64,000 nt of DNA, taken from contig NZ_AP018049.1 in assembly GCF_003609775.1 (NCBI RefSeq), forward strand, positions 1,178,001-1,242,000, read 5' to 3'. Position numbers and translations under genes: made by a program. The notes below the pieces were generated by a model, which saw only the letters and a list, made by a program, of their open reading frames with translations, made no database searches and was not told the origin of the DNA. How positions within the stretch are numbered: position 1 is the first letter of the stretch; each line of letters begins with the position of its first letter. The stretch comes from Prevotella melaninogenica (lineage in GTDB: Bacteria; Bacteroidota; Bacteroidia; Bacteroidales; Bacteroidaceae). Shown in pieces: positions 33,320 to 42,041 of this stretch.

Positions 33320-33919
33320 ATGAAACAAATTAAAGTAACAGGTCAGAAGCGTACAGACCTTGGAAAGAAAGCTTCTAAGCAGCTCCGTAAGGAGGGTTTG
33401 ATTCCATGTAACCTCTATGGTGAGGCACAGCAGGATGGCAAGCCAGTAGCATTCTCATTCACAGCTCCTATGTCAGAGTTACGTAAGTTGGTTTACACTC
33501 CACACATCTACGTTGTTGACTTGGTTATCGATGGTGAGGCTCGCAAGGCAGTTCTTAAGGAGCTCCAGTTCCACCCAGTAACAGACGCTCTTCTTCACGT
33601 AGACTTCTATGAGGTTAACGAGCAGAAGCCAATCGTTATGGGTGTACCTGTTAAGCTCGTTGGCTTGGCACAGGGTGTTCGCGATGGTGGTCGTATGAAC
33701 ATGTCTATCCGTAAGATTAACGTTAAGGCTCCTTACACTCAGATTCCTGAGCACCTCGATATCAATGTTACTGAGCTTCGTCTTGGTAAGAGTATCAAGG
33801 TTGGTGAGTTGAGCTTCGAGGGTCTTGAGTTGGTAACTCCAAAGGAGGTTGTAGTTTGCTCTATCAAGGCTACACGTAACTCTATCCAGGCTGCGCAGGC
33901 TGCTGCTGCTGCTCAGTAA
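33320..33919 (+). CDS. rplY: 50S ribosomal protein L25/Ctc
   Basis: A 199-aa ribosomal protein of the long Ctc/TL5 type that binds 5S rRNA. The N-terminal L25 domain holds GQKRTDLGKKASKQLRKEGL and IPCNLYG, and HPVTDALLHVDFYEV links to the C-terminal beta domain (VPVKLVGLAQGVRDGGRM). The end is an Ala/Gln tail (AAQAAAAAQ). Codons are those of highly expressed genes. It is first in an operon with pth and hslR. Confidence 0.95.
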   Translation: MKQIKVTGQKRTDLGKKASKQLRKEGLIPCNLYGEAQQDGKPVAFSFTAPMSELRKLVYTPHIYVVDLVIDGEARKAVLKELQFHPVTDALLHVDFYEVNEQKPIVMGVPVKLVGLAQGVRDGGRMNMSIRKINVKAPYTQIPEHLDINVTELRLGKSIKVGELSFEGLELVTPKEVVVCSIKATRNSIQAAQAAAAAQ

Positions 33920-33951
33920 TCATAACGGAACCAATTAATTCAATATAAGAA

Positions 33952-34524
33952 TTGGACAAGTATTTGATTTGTGGATTGGGTAACCCTGGCTATGAATACG
34001 AGGGAACCAGACACAATACAGGATTTATGGTATTGGACGCTTTCGCTAAAGCGTCCAATATTGTTTTTGAGGATAAGCGTTATGGCTTCGTTGCAGAGAC
34101 AACGATCAAGGGCCGCAAGATTATTCTTCTGAAGCCTACGACATTCATGAATCTATCAGGAAATGCCGTGCGTTACTGGCTTAACAAGGAGAATATCGAC
34201 CAAAGCCGACTCTTGGTTATCTCTGATGATGTTGCCCTTCCATTAGGTGCTTTCCGCTTGAAAGGAAATGGATCAAATGGTGGTCACAACGGACTTGGCC
34301 ATATCCAGCAACTCATCGGACAGAACTATGCACGTCTACGTATGGGTGTTGGTAATGACTATCCACGTGGCGGACAAGTCGACTGGGTATTGGGTCGCTA
34401 CTCTGACGAGGAGATAAAAGAACTTCAACCAGCTATCGACTTAGCCGTAGACATCATCAAGAGTTTTGCACTTGCTGGTATCGACATTACGATGAACCAG
34501 TTTAACAAACTCGGTAAGAAGTAA
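33952..34524 (+). CDS. pth: Peptidyl-tRNA hydrolase, TTG start
   Basis: Releases tRNA from prematurely dropped peptidyl-tRNA. The 190-aa protein has [20 protein letters not shown] at its start (catalytic His21), [18 protein letters not shown], and [20 protein letters not shown] plus GHNGLGHI. The start codon appears to be TTG at 33952: an in-frame stop lies 4-6 nt upstream and no ATG or GTG precedes the essential GLGNPG motif. It sits 32 bp after rplY. Confidence 0.92.
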   Translation: MDKYLICGLGNPGYEYEGTRHNTGFMVLDAFAKASNIVFEDKRYGFVAETTIKGRKIILLKPTTFMNLSGNAVRYWLNKENIDQSRLLVISDDVALPLGAFRLKGNGSNGGHNGLGHIQQLIGQNYARLRMGVGNDYPRGGQVDWVLGRYSDEEIKELQPAIDLAVDIIKSFALAGIDITMNQFNKLGKK

Positions 34525-34555
34525 TCGCACATCCTCTTTAACACATTATGAGACT

Positions 34556-34978
34556 ATGAACGATATTGCAAGAATTGACAAATGGCTATGGGCTGCCCGC
34601 ATCTATAAGACCCGCTCCATTGCTGCAGACGCCTGCAAGAATGGTCGTGTCACGATAAAAGGTATCAACGTAAAACCTTCTCACACCATCAAGGCGGGCG
34701 AAGTGGTGAGTGTTAAGAAGTCGCCAATCACCTATTCGTTCAAGGTTCTCAAACCGATTGAACAGCGTGTTGGTGCAAAACTCATCCCTGAAGTCTATGA
34801 GAATGTGACTGATGCTAAGCAGTATGAACTCTTAGAGATGAGCCGAATCAGTGGTTTCGTTGACAGAGCACGTGGTACAGGACGCCCAACAAAGAAGGAC
34901 CGCCGTCAGATGGATGCCTTTGTCGACCCTGCCCTATTTGGTTTTGATGAGGACGATGATGAGGATGAAACATTCTAA
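34556..34978 (+). CDS. hslR: Heat shock protein 15 homologue, S4 domain
   Basis: A 140-aa RNA-binding protein with an S4 domain at residues 4-65: RIDKWLWAARIYKTRSIAAD and GRVTIKGINVKPSHTIKAGE. In E. coli, Hsp15 binds free 50S subunits carrying nascent tRNA and helps rescue stalled ribosomes. The C-terminus is basic then strongly acidic (DEDDDEDETF). It is third in the rplY-pth-hslR operon, a set concerned with translation quality. Confidence 0.88.
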   Translation: MNDIARIDKWLWAARIYKTRSIAADACKNGRVTIKGINVKPSHTIKAGEVVSVKKSPITYSFKVLKPIEQRVGAKLIPEVYENVTDAKQYELLEMSRISGFVDRARGTGRPTKKDRRQMDAFVDPALFGFDEDDDEDETF

Positions 34979-35274
34979 AATCGTTGTCTGATAGGTTAAA
35001 ACGAACTAATAGACAGCATAACAAAAGCTATATCCTACTGACATTGCAACAAATGCTATTGTAAAAATATAGGAATGCACGACTCATACTCCGCTAATAA
35101 CTATTAGGAACGGATGTAGGAGCCGTGCATTCTTATATAAAAACAGCTCATTATCTTAACTTAAAAGCATATTCTACTACTACGTAAAGCCCGCGAAATA
35201 TTATTACAAAATTCTCGTGTTATATTGTCTGAAAAGGACAGAAATACCCCTTTTCACACACATCTATAACTTCC

Positions 35275-35404
35275 AATAAATCAACCGATTACAAAATACC
35301 ATTTTAAAAGATGCCTAATTAGACTTCAAAAGGGCGTTAGTAAGACTTCAAAAGGGCACCTTTTGCAAGCTAAAAGAGCATCTTTTAGAAGCCAATTAAG
35401 CATC
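35275..35404. repeat. 22-bp-period CTTCAAAAGGGC array, copy 1
   Basis: Five related units start at 35299, 35321, 35343, 35365 and 35387, exactly 22 bp apart (shared core AGACTTCAAAAGGGC, degenerating to AGAAGCCAATTAAGC). The outer parts GATGCCTAATTAG and CCAATTAAGCATC are inverted, so the array can also fold as one hairpin. A copy lies at 60421-60550. Confidence 0.8.
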
Positions 35405-35538
35405 AATAAAAATAGAGAGTGTGAAATATTATTACAAAACACACGAATATAAACATCTTAATCCGACTCCCTTTACATCTATAAAAACTCACACAACGTT
35501 CATATACTTATCCCATTGCTATAAAACTTCAGCATATT

Positions 35539-35569
35539 GCTTGTTGTTGTTAGTTTTTTTATACCTTTG
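35539..35569 (+). promoter_or_regulatory. Promoter of the outer-membrane barrel gene
   Basis: TACCTTTG (35562-35569) has TTG 20 nt upstream within a TTGTTGTTG run. Confidence 0.6.
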
Positions 35570-35597
35570 TAACAAATAATCATATATAACTAAAAGA

Positions 35598-36224
35598 ATG
35601 AAGAAATTACTAATTTTTGCACTGTTTCTTGGCTTGCACACAGCAGCTATGGCACAGGAATCTAATGGATTGGAAAAGAACAAGGCCGTTTACTTGGAGT
35701 TATTGGGTCCGTCAAACCTTGCAGGTATTAACTACGACGCACGTTTCAACGACCACACACGCTTTGGTTGGAGAGCGGGTTTGAGCTTTGCTTATGGAAA
35801 AAATTCCGGCTTATTTGGACAGGGATCTAACGTTCGTGGCTATGTCGTACCACTTGAAGTAAACTATCTCGTGGGCCGTCAGAAGAATAATCTTGAGCTC
35901 GGCTTAGGTACTGGCTTGGGTATATATAACGTACACGAAACAAGGGGAGAGGTTGTAAATGGCCCAGCTTCTTCTTTGACAGCTGAGCAGCAGAAGCATG
36001 TAATCAGTGAATACAAAACAGATAATGGCACCCAGACATTGCTTGCCTACGAAGAAAGTCGTAATACTTTCGACTATTACTTCTTTGGAAACATCGGTTA
36101 CCGTCACGTGTCAAACAATGGTTTCTTGTTCCGTGCAGGTATCACGCCAGCCTTTACTTTCTCTAAAGACGCCAGCAAAAAAGTGAACTTCCGACCATAC
36201 GTTGCCTTTGGTTGGGCTTTCTAA
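35598..36224 (+). CDS. Outer membrane beta-barrel protein
   Basis: A 208-aa protein with a signal peptide (MKKLLIFALFLGLHTAAMAQ). The mature part alternates short hydrophobic strands and Gly/Asn turns: FGWRAGLSFAYGKN, LGLGTGLGIYNV, FFGNIGYRH and FLFRAGITPAFTFS. It ends with a strand closing in an aromatic residue (NFRPYVAFGWAF), as outer-membrane barrels do for BAM recognition. It probably has 8 strands. No OmpA peptidoglycan domain is present. The function is unknown, perhaps a small porin or surface barrel. It is monocistronic, with promoter and terminator. Confidence 0.8.
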   Translation: MKKLLIFALFLGLHTAAMAQESNGLEKNKAVYLELLGPSNLAGINYDARFNDHTRFGWRAGLSFAYGKNSGLFGQGSNVRGYVVPLEVNYLVGRQKNNLELGLGTGLGIYNVHETRGEVVNGPASSLTAEQQKHVISEYKTDNGTQTLLAYEESRNTFDYYFFGNIGYRHVSNNGFLFRAGITPAFTFSKDASKKVNFRPYVAFGWAF

Positions 36225-36243
36225 CTGCGATTCCAATAAAACA

Positions 36244-36278
36244 AAAGCAGGGGCGTACGTAGCGTGCGCCCCTGCTTT
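36244..36278. terminator. Strong terminator hairpin
   Basis: AAAGCAGGGGCGTACG pairs with CGTGCGCCCCTGCTTT (one G-U), loop TAG. It lies between convergent genes. Confidence 0.85.
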
Positions 36279-36299
36279 GTGCTTACAAACACTGAGAAA

Positions 36300-37175
36300 T
36301 TAGTGATTCACCTTATCAATCATATAGTCATAAAAAATTAAATTCTTGACCTTACGCTCCTTCAACACAACACGTATTGAATCAAAAGGCTGGGTATTAT
36401 CGTATGAAGTAGAGAATCTTACCTGACATCCATCCTTCAAAAGTTCAGCTTCTGGAACGACTTTCATATTCTTTCGAGCAAGCACCTTTGCAGGAAAGAC
36501 AATCTGTGTCCCTTCCTTTGTCAGCTGTTCCACAAACTTAGGAGAGCCATAATCTCGGGCAAGTTTCAATAGTGAAGCCTTATCTACAGGCTTCTGCTGA
36601 CACTCATGAATGTACTTTACATAAAAATCTGTTACTATATCTGACTCATCCCATGCCATAGGAACAGGATAGACTTTACTACTCCCATCTTTAGACAACG
36701 CCAACAAGAATGTAAAACCATCATCCGTTTCTGGATAACAGATAGATACAGGCAAATAAACAGAAGTGTTAGTTATGTCGGGAACTAAAGCAGCATAAAC
36801 CTGAAATTCCTCGTCCGCACCTTTCCAAATATCTTCTCGTGTAAAGACTTTCTTATCAAACAAAACTTTACCATCCTTTGAAATCGTTACGACCAACTTA
36901 TTTACAAACTCATCAGAATTCTTCACCTTAGTCTTACTACCAACAGTGTCAACTCGAACATGCCAGTCTCCATAGACTGTATCTATCATCACATTCTCGT
37001 TAGAGATATCTTCCTTCTTCAAGGTTTTATCCTCTTGAACAGCAGATGTATCCTCAACAGGAGCTACTGCAGGGGCTTTCCGAACTCCCGGTGCACAACA
37101 AGCAGACAGAAGACCCATGCCCAAAGCGATAAGTAACAAAGCTTTAAAAGACTTTGTATTTCTATTTTTTCTCAT
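36300..37175 (-). CDS. DUF4738-like lipoprotein
   Basis: A 291-aa lipoprotein: signal ALLLIALGMGLLSACCAP, with Cys at the lipobox. The rest is a beta-rich domain (about residues 60-290) with VMIDTVYGDWHVRVDTVGSK, VTISKDGKVLFDKKVFTRED and VPMAWDESDIVTDFYVKYIH, which I associate with DUF4738 of Prevotella/Bacteroides. The function is unknown; the expected site is the outer membrane, periplasmic side. It is monocistronic and convergent with the barrel gene. Confidence 0.72.
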   Translation of the reverse strand: MRKNRNTKSFKALLLIALGMGLLSACCAPGVRKAPAVAPVEDTSAVQEDKTLKKEDISNENVMIDTVYGDWHVRVDTVGSKTKVKNSDEFVNKLVVTISKDGKVLFDKKVFTREDIWKGADEEFQVYAALVPDITNTSVYLPVSICYPETDDGFTFLLALSKDGSSKVYPVPMAWDESDIVTDFYVKYIHECQQKPVDKASLLKLARDYGSPKFVEQLTKEGTQIVFPAKVLARKNMKVVPEAELLKDGCQVRFSTSYDNTQPFDSIRVVLKERKVKNLIFYDYMIDKVNH

Positions 37176-37280
37176 CGTATTTCTTTTTTATAATTAGTAA
37201 CAAATCTGTTTTTTTTTATTTACCCACAAAAGTAAATAAAAAGTTTAACATTGCAAGTTTATACCTTAAATAATATAGAT

Positions 37281-37329
37281 AAAAAAAGAACTGCTTCCCA
37301 TCTTCATATAAAAAGACGGAAAACAGTTC
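37281..37329 (-). terminator. Terminator of pepD
   Basis: On the minus strand GAACTG-TTTTCCGTCTT pairs with AAGATGGGAAGCAGTTC (a few mismatches), followed by seven T. Confidence 0.75.
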
Positions 37330-37386
37330 CATTATCTATTCTTTTATTTATCCTCTATTCATCTGTTTGTCACAGCCTCATCGGCT

Positions 37387-38841
37387 CTACTTAACAGGAA
37401 TCTCCTCTAAAGTCTGAACGAGTAGCTTCCAGAATGGCTCAACAGTTGCTATCTCAAGACGCTCCTTCGCTGTATGTGGACTGCGGAGAGTTGGGCCAAG
37501 ACTAACAACATCCATACCTGGATACTTACCGAGAATGACTGAACATTCAAGACCAGCGTGGTCTACCTGCACAATACCCTCTACACCATTCTGCTCCTTA
37601 TAAACCTTCTTCAAGAGGTTAAGGATTTCACTATCAGGATTTGGATCCCAACCACCATATTGACCACTGAAGACTGTCTTCATACCAGCCATATTGAAGC
37701 AGCTTTCCAACTGAGTAGAGATATAATCTCTCATGTCCTCACGGCTTGAACGAGCAAGAATCATAATCGTTGCCTTAGTTGGCTCAATATGTATAATTGC
37801 AAGGTTTGACGAAGTCTCAACAACGTTTGGATAAGATGGAATCATACGCAAAACACCATTGTGACAAGCGTAGATAGCATCAATAAGGTTGTCCTGAATA
37901 TCGACAGGAACGAGTGTAGCTGGCTTCTCAACATCCTCTACGAAGAACTCAACATTTGGCTCAATACCCTTAAACTCATCTTCGATAAGTGCCTTCTGGC
38001 GAGCAACCATTTCCTTCAAAGCAGCTACATTCTCCTGTGGCAAAGCCAAAACAACCTCTGCCTTGAATGGAATAGCATTACGCATATTACCACCTTCCCA
38101 ACAAGCTAAGCGTGCATCGAGTTCGGTAACAGCATTACGAACGAAACGAACCATCTCCTTATTAGCATTAGCACGTCCCTCATTGATTTCGAGACCAGAG
38201 TGACCACCACGGAAACCCTTCAAAGTTACCTTAACAGCAGCTTCCTCATCGTTCTCAACTTCCTTATACTCTAAGGTAGAAGTAATGTCAACACCACCTG
38301 CAGAACCAATCACAAACTTACCCCATGACTCAGAGTCAAGATTCATAAGGATATCACTCTGCAACTCACCGCTTGGCATCTCGTTGACACCATACATACC
38401 AGTCTCCTCATCACGAGTAATCAACGCCTCTACAACACCGTGCTTCAACGTCTTATCCTCCATGATAGCCATGATAGCAGCAACGCCGATACCATCGTCA
38501 GCACCAAGGGTTGTATTATTCGCATATACCCATCCATCCACAATATGTGTCACGATTGGATCAGTCTCAAAGTTATGATTACTATCTGGAGCCTTCTGTG
38601 GAACCATGTCCATGTGCGCCTGCAACAGAACTGTCTTACGGTTTTCAAATCCCGGTGTAGCAGGCTTGCGCATTACAACATTGCCACCAGCATCTACGTA
38701 TGATTCAACACCTACCCTTGCTGCAAAGTCTAACAAGAATTTCTGAACTTTCTCTGGCAATCCAGAAGGACGTGGAACCTGTGTCAGATCATCAAAGTTT
38801 CTCCAAAGGCCTTCTGGCTTAAGATTTCTGATTTCACTCAT
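37387..38841 (-). CDS. pepD: Aminoacyl-histidine dipeptidase (Xaa-His, PepD)
   Basis: A 484-aa cytosolic M20C dipeptidase that cleaves carnosine-type and many other dipeptides. Zinc ligands lie in VLLQAHMDMVPQK (H80, D82), TLGADDGIGVAA (D119) and ITRDEETGMYG (E149-E150), and a late His in SPHTAKERLEIATV. The lid domain contains LKGFRGGHSGLEINEGRANA. Length and motifs are typical of the family. It is the second M20 peptidase in this window (the other at 6662-8023), in keeping with peptide-based nutrition. Confidence 0.93.
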   Translation of the reverse strand: MSEIRNLKPEGLWRNFDDLTQVPRPSGLPEKVQKFLLDFAARVGVESYVDAGGNVVMRKPATPGFENRKTVLLQAHMDMVPQKAPDSNHNFETDPIVTHIVDGWVYANNTTLGADDGIGVAAIMAIMEDKTLKHGVVEALITRDEETGMYGVNEMPSGELQSDILMNLDSESWGKFVIGSAGGVDITSTLEYKEVENDEEAAVKVTLKGFRGGHSGLEINEGRANANKEMVRFVRNAVTELDARLACWEGGNMRNAIPFKAEVVLALPQENVAALKEMVARQKALIEDEFKGIEPNVEFFVEDVEKPATLVPVDIQDNLIDAIYACHNGVLRMIPSYPNVVETSSNLAIIHIEPTKATIMILARSSREDMRDYISTQLESCFNMAGMKTVFSGQYGGWDPNPDSEILNLLKKVYKEQNGVEGIVQVDHAGLECSVILGKYPGMDVVSLGPTLRSPHTAKERLEIATVEPFWKLLVQTLEEIPVK

Positions 38842-38900
38842 AATGTTGATTTTAAAAGGTTAATATCATTGTTTATTGATTAGCTCAAAACTTTCTTCCT

Positions 38901-39935
38901 CTACCTTGACTTTGCAGGGCGAGTGAGCTCAGTTGGACCACCCAAAGACACTGGTGTCTTAGTGAAACTCAGTGATATCCATGCGTAAACACCTAAAAGA
39001 ATCACCAGCAAGGTCTGAATGGTATGTACAATCAGTACGAAATAGAGAGCCTGATTGTCTGCCACTCCATAAAGTATCAGCATTGTCTTGACTGCAAAGT
39101 GCCATGGTCCTGCTCCGTTAGGCGTTGGTACAATAACAGCTACCGAGCCAACGACAAAGCTAACAAGCGCACAAGAAAGACCAAGGTTTGCTGTTGCATC
39201 AAAGCAATAGAATGTCAAGTAATAATGAAGGAAGTAACTTCCCCATATTGCCAGACTGTAGAAGATAAACAAAGGAATATTCTTAACTTTACGCAAAGAG
39301 CTTATTCCCTGCCATATACCACCTAACATCTCCTTCACTTTCTTGTAGAAAGCAAGATGACGAAATACATAATAGAAGAGGATAATAGATGCAACACCAC
39401 AGATAGCCGTTACCAGCCAACCCGTTGGTGAGAACATTCCGAAGATATCATCAATACGTGTACCCGTCCTTGAAAAGAAGTTCGTGAAAACTCTTATCTG
39501 CATCAAAAAGGCTGTGGCACTGATAAGTAATACGATAAGCGTGTCTACTGCGCGCTCGGTTACTACTGTACCAATAGCTTTTGGAAAGGCAACCTTATCA
39601 TACCTATTCAACACTCCACAACGAGCAAACTCACCAATTCGGGGTATAAGCAGGCTAACAGCATAAGAAAGGAAGATAGAGTTAACACAAACCGATGCGC
39701 GTGGATGCTCACCGATGGGCTCAAGACTCTGCTTCCATCTCCACCCACGAAAAGCCTGCGCCAGTATGCCGAAAGGGAGAGAGAGAATCATCCAAGTCCA
39801 GTTCATTTCATGTAGAAGTACATGTTTGATACTGGAGAAGTCGAATCCCCTATACATCCAATATAGGATTGCACTTCCAAGTAGTAACGGCAATGCAATC
39901 TTTACAGTATTGTTGAACAGTTTCTTCGTCCTCAT
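38901..39935 (-). CDS. Flippase-like membrane protein (UPF0104/LPG synthase TM)
   Basis: A 344-aa polytopic membrane protein with about eight helices, of the lysylphosphatidylglycerol synthase transmembrane/flippase-like family. Conserved signs are RGWRWKQSLEP, LIPRIGEFARCGVL (the PxRxGE-type motif) and VPTPNGAGPWHFAVKT. The aminoacyl transferase domain of MprF is absent, so lipid flipping or an unknown envelope role is likely. I start at the ATG at 39935; the longer frame would begin with TTG inside the -7 box TATCTTTG. It is divergent from rsmA with only 78 bp between start codons. Confidence 0.85.
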   Translation of the reverse strand: MRTKKLFNNTVKIALPLLLGSAILYWMYRGFDFSSIKHVLLHEMNWTWMILSLPFGILAQAFRGWRWKQSLEPIGEHPRASVCVNSIFLSYAVSLLIPRIGEFARCGVLNRYDKVAFPKAIGTVVTERAVDTLIVLLISATAFLMQIRVFTNFFSRTGTRIDDIFGMFSPTGWLVTAICGVASIILFYYVFRHLAFYKKVKEMLGGIWQGISSLRKVKNIPLFIFYSLAIWGSYFLHYYLTFYCFDATANLGLSCALVSFVVGSVAVIVPTPNGAGPWHFAVKTMLILYGVADNQALYFVLIVHTIQTLLVILLGVYAWISLSFTKTPVSLGGPTELTRPAKSR

Positions 39936-39944
39936 ATAATGGAG

Positions 39945-39952
39945 CAAAGATA
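39945..39952 (-). promoter_or_regulatory. -7 box of the flippase-like gene, very short leader
   Basis: A minus-strand TATCTTTG ends 9 nt before the ATG at 39935, so the mRNA is leaderless or nearly so. Confidence 0.5.
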
Positions 39953-39985
39953 ATTAAAATGTTTTTTAATGCAAAATAAAATGAG

Positions 39986-39993
39986 TATCTTTG
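39986..39993 (+). promoter_or_regulatory. -7 box of the rsmA promoter
   Basis: TATCTTTG followed by TAGGC lies 20 nt before the rsmA ATG. It is separated from the divergent minus-strand box by only 33 nt. Confidence 0.55.
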
Positions 39994-40013
39994 TAGGCAA
40001 ATAAAGAAAAATT

Positions 40014-40817
40014 ATGAAATTAGTCAAGCCAAAGAAGAATTTGGGTCAGCACTTCCTCACTGACTTAAGCATAGCTCGTCAGATTGCTGACACCGTTGAT
40101 GCCTGTCCAGATATCCCAGTGTTAGAGATTGGACCGGGTATGGGTGTCCTTACTCAATATCTTGTTGAGAAGCCACGTGAAGTGAAAGCGGTAGAGATAG
40201 ACTCGGAAAGTGTTGCCTTTCTCTACGAGAAGTTCCCAAAGTTACGTGAGAATATTCTTGGACAAGACTTCCTCCTCATGGATTTAAATGAAATCTTTGA
40301 TGGCAAGCAATTTGTACTGACAGGAAACTACCCTTATGACATCTCGTCGCAAATCTTCTTTAAGATGCTTGATTACAAGGACCTTATTCCTTGCTGCACA
40401 GGTATGATACAACGTGAGGTTGCACAGCGTATGGCTGCTGCTCCAGGCTCAAAGACATACGGTATCTTATCGGTATTGATACAGGCTTGGTACGATGTTG
40501 AATATCTTTTCACAGTTGACGAAAACGTCTTCAACCCACCTCCAAAGGTTAAGAGTGCCGTTATCCGTATGACTCGCAACGAAGTGACGGATATCGGTTG
40601 TGATGAAAAACTCTTCAAACGTGTGGTAAAGACCGTATTCAACCAGCGTCGAAAGATGTTACGTGTGAGCCTTCGACAAATATTTAACATGGGTAAACCT
40701 GCTGATGGTTTCTATGAGCAGGACATCATGACCAAACGTCCAGAGCAATTATCAATACCGCAGTTTGTTGAACTAACAAATATGGTTGAAGAACAATTAG
40801 CTAATTATCAACAATAA
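40014..40817 (+). CDS. rsmA: 16S rRNA dimethyladenosine transferase
   Basis: Dimethylates the two adjacent adenines of the 16S helix 45 loop (A1518/A1519) late in 30S assembly (KsgA). The 267-aa protein has the N-terminal KPKKNLGQHFLTDLSIARQI, the AdoMet-binding VLEIGPGMGVLTQYL and catalytic motif IV as GNYPYDISSQIF (the NYPY variant). The C-terminal domain has VFNQRRKMLRVSLRQ. It overlaps the next gene by 1 bp (TAATG). Kasugamycin resistance is the classic loss phenotype. Confidence 0.95.
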   Translation: MKLVKPKKNLGQHFLTDLSIARQIADTVDACPDIPVLEIGPGMGVLTQYLVEKPREVKAVEIDSESVAFLYEKFPKLRENILGQDFLLMDLNEIFDGKQFVLTGNYPYDISSQIFFKMLDYKDLIPCCTGMIQREVAQRMAAAPGSKTYGILSVLIQAWYDVEYLFTVDENVFNPPPKVKSAVIRMTRNEVTDIGCDEKLFKRVVKTVFNQRRKMLRVSLRQIFNMGKPADGFYEQDIMTKRPEQLSIPQFVELTNMVEEQLANYQQ

Positions 40818-41302
40818 TGTACATGACAAGAAAAGAGCAGTATGAGCAACTAATACCACAGATTGCAGGGCTTATCAAGAACGAAACAAACCTTGTAGGC
40901 ATCTTAGCAAACGTGTCAGCAGCCTTACACGAAGCCTTCCCTGAACGTTTCTTTTGGGTGGGCTTTTATCTCCAAGAGAATGGAAATATGTTGAGATTAG
41001 GTCCTTTTCAGGGGTCAGTAGCCTGTTACGTCATCCCATTCGGTAAGGGTGTCTGTGGAAAGGCATGGGAAGAAGGACGCACCCTCATTGTTCCTGATGT
41101 AGAGAAATTCCCTGGACACATTGCTTGTAGTAGTCTTTCACGCAGTGAGATTGTAGTTCCAATGTATGATACCTCACATACTTTCCGTGGTGTACTCGAC
41201 ATTGATAGCACCCAGCTCAACAACTTCAACGAAGACGACAAAGAAGGTTTGGAACGTATCATCGAACTACTAATGGCAGAAACACAAGACCTCTTTCAAT
41301 AG
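40817..41302 (+). CDS. GAF-domain free methionine-(R)-sulfoxide reductase
   Basis: A 161-aa single GAF domain of the fRMsr (MsrC) type, which reduces free Met-R-sulfoxide. The three cysteines used by the family are in place: VACYVIPFGKGVCGKAW (two) and FPGHIACSSLSRSEIVVPM (catalytic). RFFWVGFYL and GVLDIDS complete the fold. The first ATG overlaps the rsmA stop by one base (TAATG); a second ATG two codons later is also possible. The gene is probably coupled to rsmA. Confidence 0.9.
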   Translation: MYMTRKEQYEQLIPQIAGLIKNETNLVGILANVSAALHEAFPERFFWVGFYLQENGNMLRLGPFQGSVACYVIPFGKGVCGKAWEEGRTLIVPDVEKFPGHIACSSLSRSEIVVPMYDTSHTFRGVLDIDSTQLNNFNEDDKEGLERIIELLMAETQDLFQ

Positions 41303-41410
41303 AAAGGATAGAAAACCTTGTTTTAAACAGGAATAACAGAAAACCGTCCACCTATACGGATAGTGCATAAGGAGTAAAACCTTGTTTTGACAAAAAAGTA
41401 AAGTAAAATC

Positions 41411-41441
41411 TTGTGCATATCCGAATTAATACCTATTTTTG
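41411..41441 (+). promoter_or_regulatory. Promoter of frr
   Basis: TATTTTTG (41434-41441) has TTG (41411-41413) 20 nt upstream. Confidence 0.6.
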
Positions 41442-41469
41442 TAAAGTAGAAATTTAATATTACGAATAT

Positions 41470-42030
41470 ATGTTAGACGTTAAGCAGACATTAAATGATG
41501 CCAGTGAGCGCATGGAAATGGCAACAATGTATCTCAATGATGAGTTGCAGCGCATCCGTGCTGGCCGTGCAAACGTAGCCATCCTCGATGGTGTACGAGT
41601 AGAATCTTATGGTTCAAAGGTTCCTTTGAATCAGGTTGCCTCAGTCATGGTGCCTGACGCACGTACCATCGCTATCAAGCCATGGGACAAAAAAGCTATC
41701 CGCGATATTGAAAAAGCTATCATGGACTCAGATGTTGGTATCACACCAGAGAACAATGGTGAGCTGATTCGTCTGAACTTGCCTCAGCCAACAGAGGAGC
41801 GTCGTCGCGACTTGGTAAAGCAGTGTAACAAGATTGGCGAGCGCACAAAGGTTGAAATTCGCAATGTTCGTTCTGACATCAAGGAGAAACTGAAGAAAGC
41901 TATCAAGGACGGTCTTTCTGAAGATAACGAGAAGGATGCTGAAGAGAGCTTGCAGAAGATTCATGACAAGTTCATTAAGCAGGTTGAAACACTGTTAGAG
42001 GATAAGCAGAAGGAGATTATGACCGTTTAA
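41470..42030 (+). CDS. frr: Ribosome recycling factor
   Basis: With EF-G and IF3 it splits the post-termination ribosome. The 186-aa protein has the usual two-domain form: RIRAGRANVAILDGVRVESY and VPDARTIAIKPWDKKAIRDI near the start, and LPQPTEERRRDLVKQCNKIG with VRNVRSDIKEKLKK-like helices after. It is followed by the large inverted repeat (42042-42164) and then rsgA, so read-through into rsgA would include that structure. Confidence 0.95.
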   Translation: MLDVKQTLNDASERMEMATMYLNDELQRIRAGRANVAILDGVRVESYGSKVPLNQVASVMVPDARTIAIKPWDKKAIRDIEKAIMDSDVGITPENNGELIRLNLPQPTEERRRDLVKQCNKIGERTKVEIRNVRSDIKEKLKKAIKDGLSEDNEKDAEESLQKIHDKFIKQVETLLEDKQKEIMTV

Positions 42031-42041
42031 AAAACATAGTT

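Larger units (their letters stand above)
34979..35597. other. Intergenic region with a 22-bp-period array
   Basis: It holds a hairpin (GAATGCACG 35073-35081 with CGTGCATTC 35124-35132, loop 42 nt), a CTTCAAAAGGGC array (35275-35404) and the promoter of the barrel gene. Confidence 0.6.
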
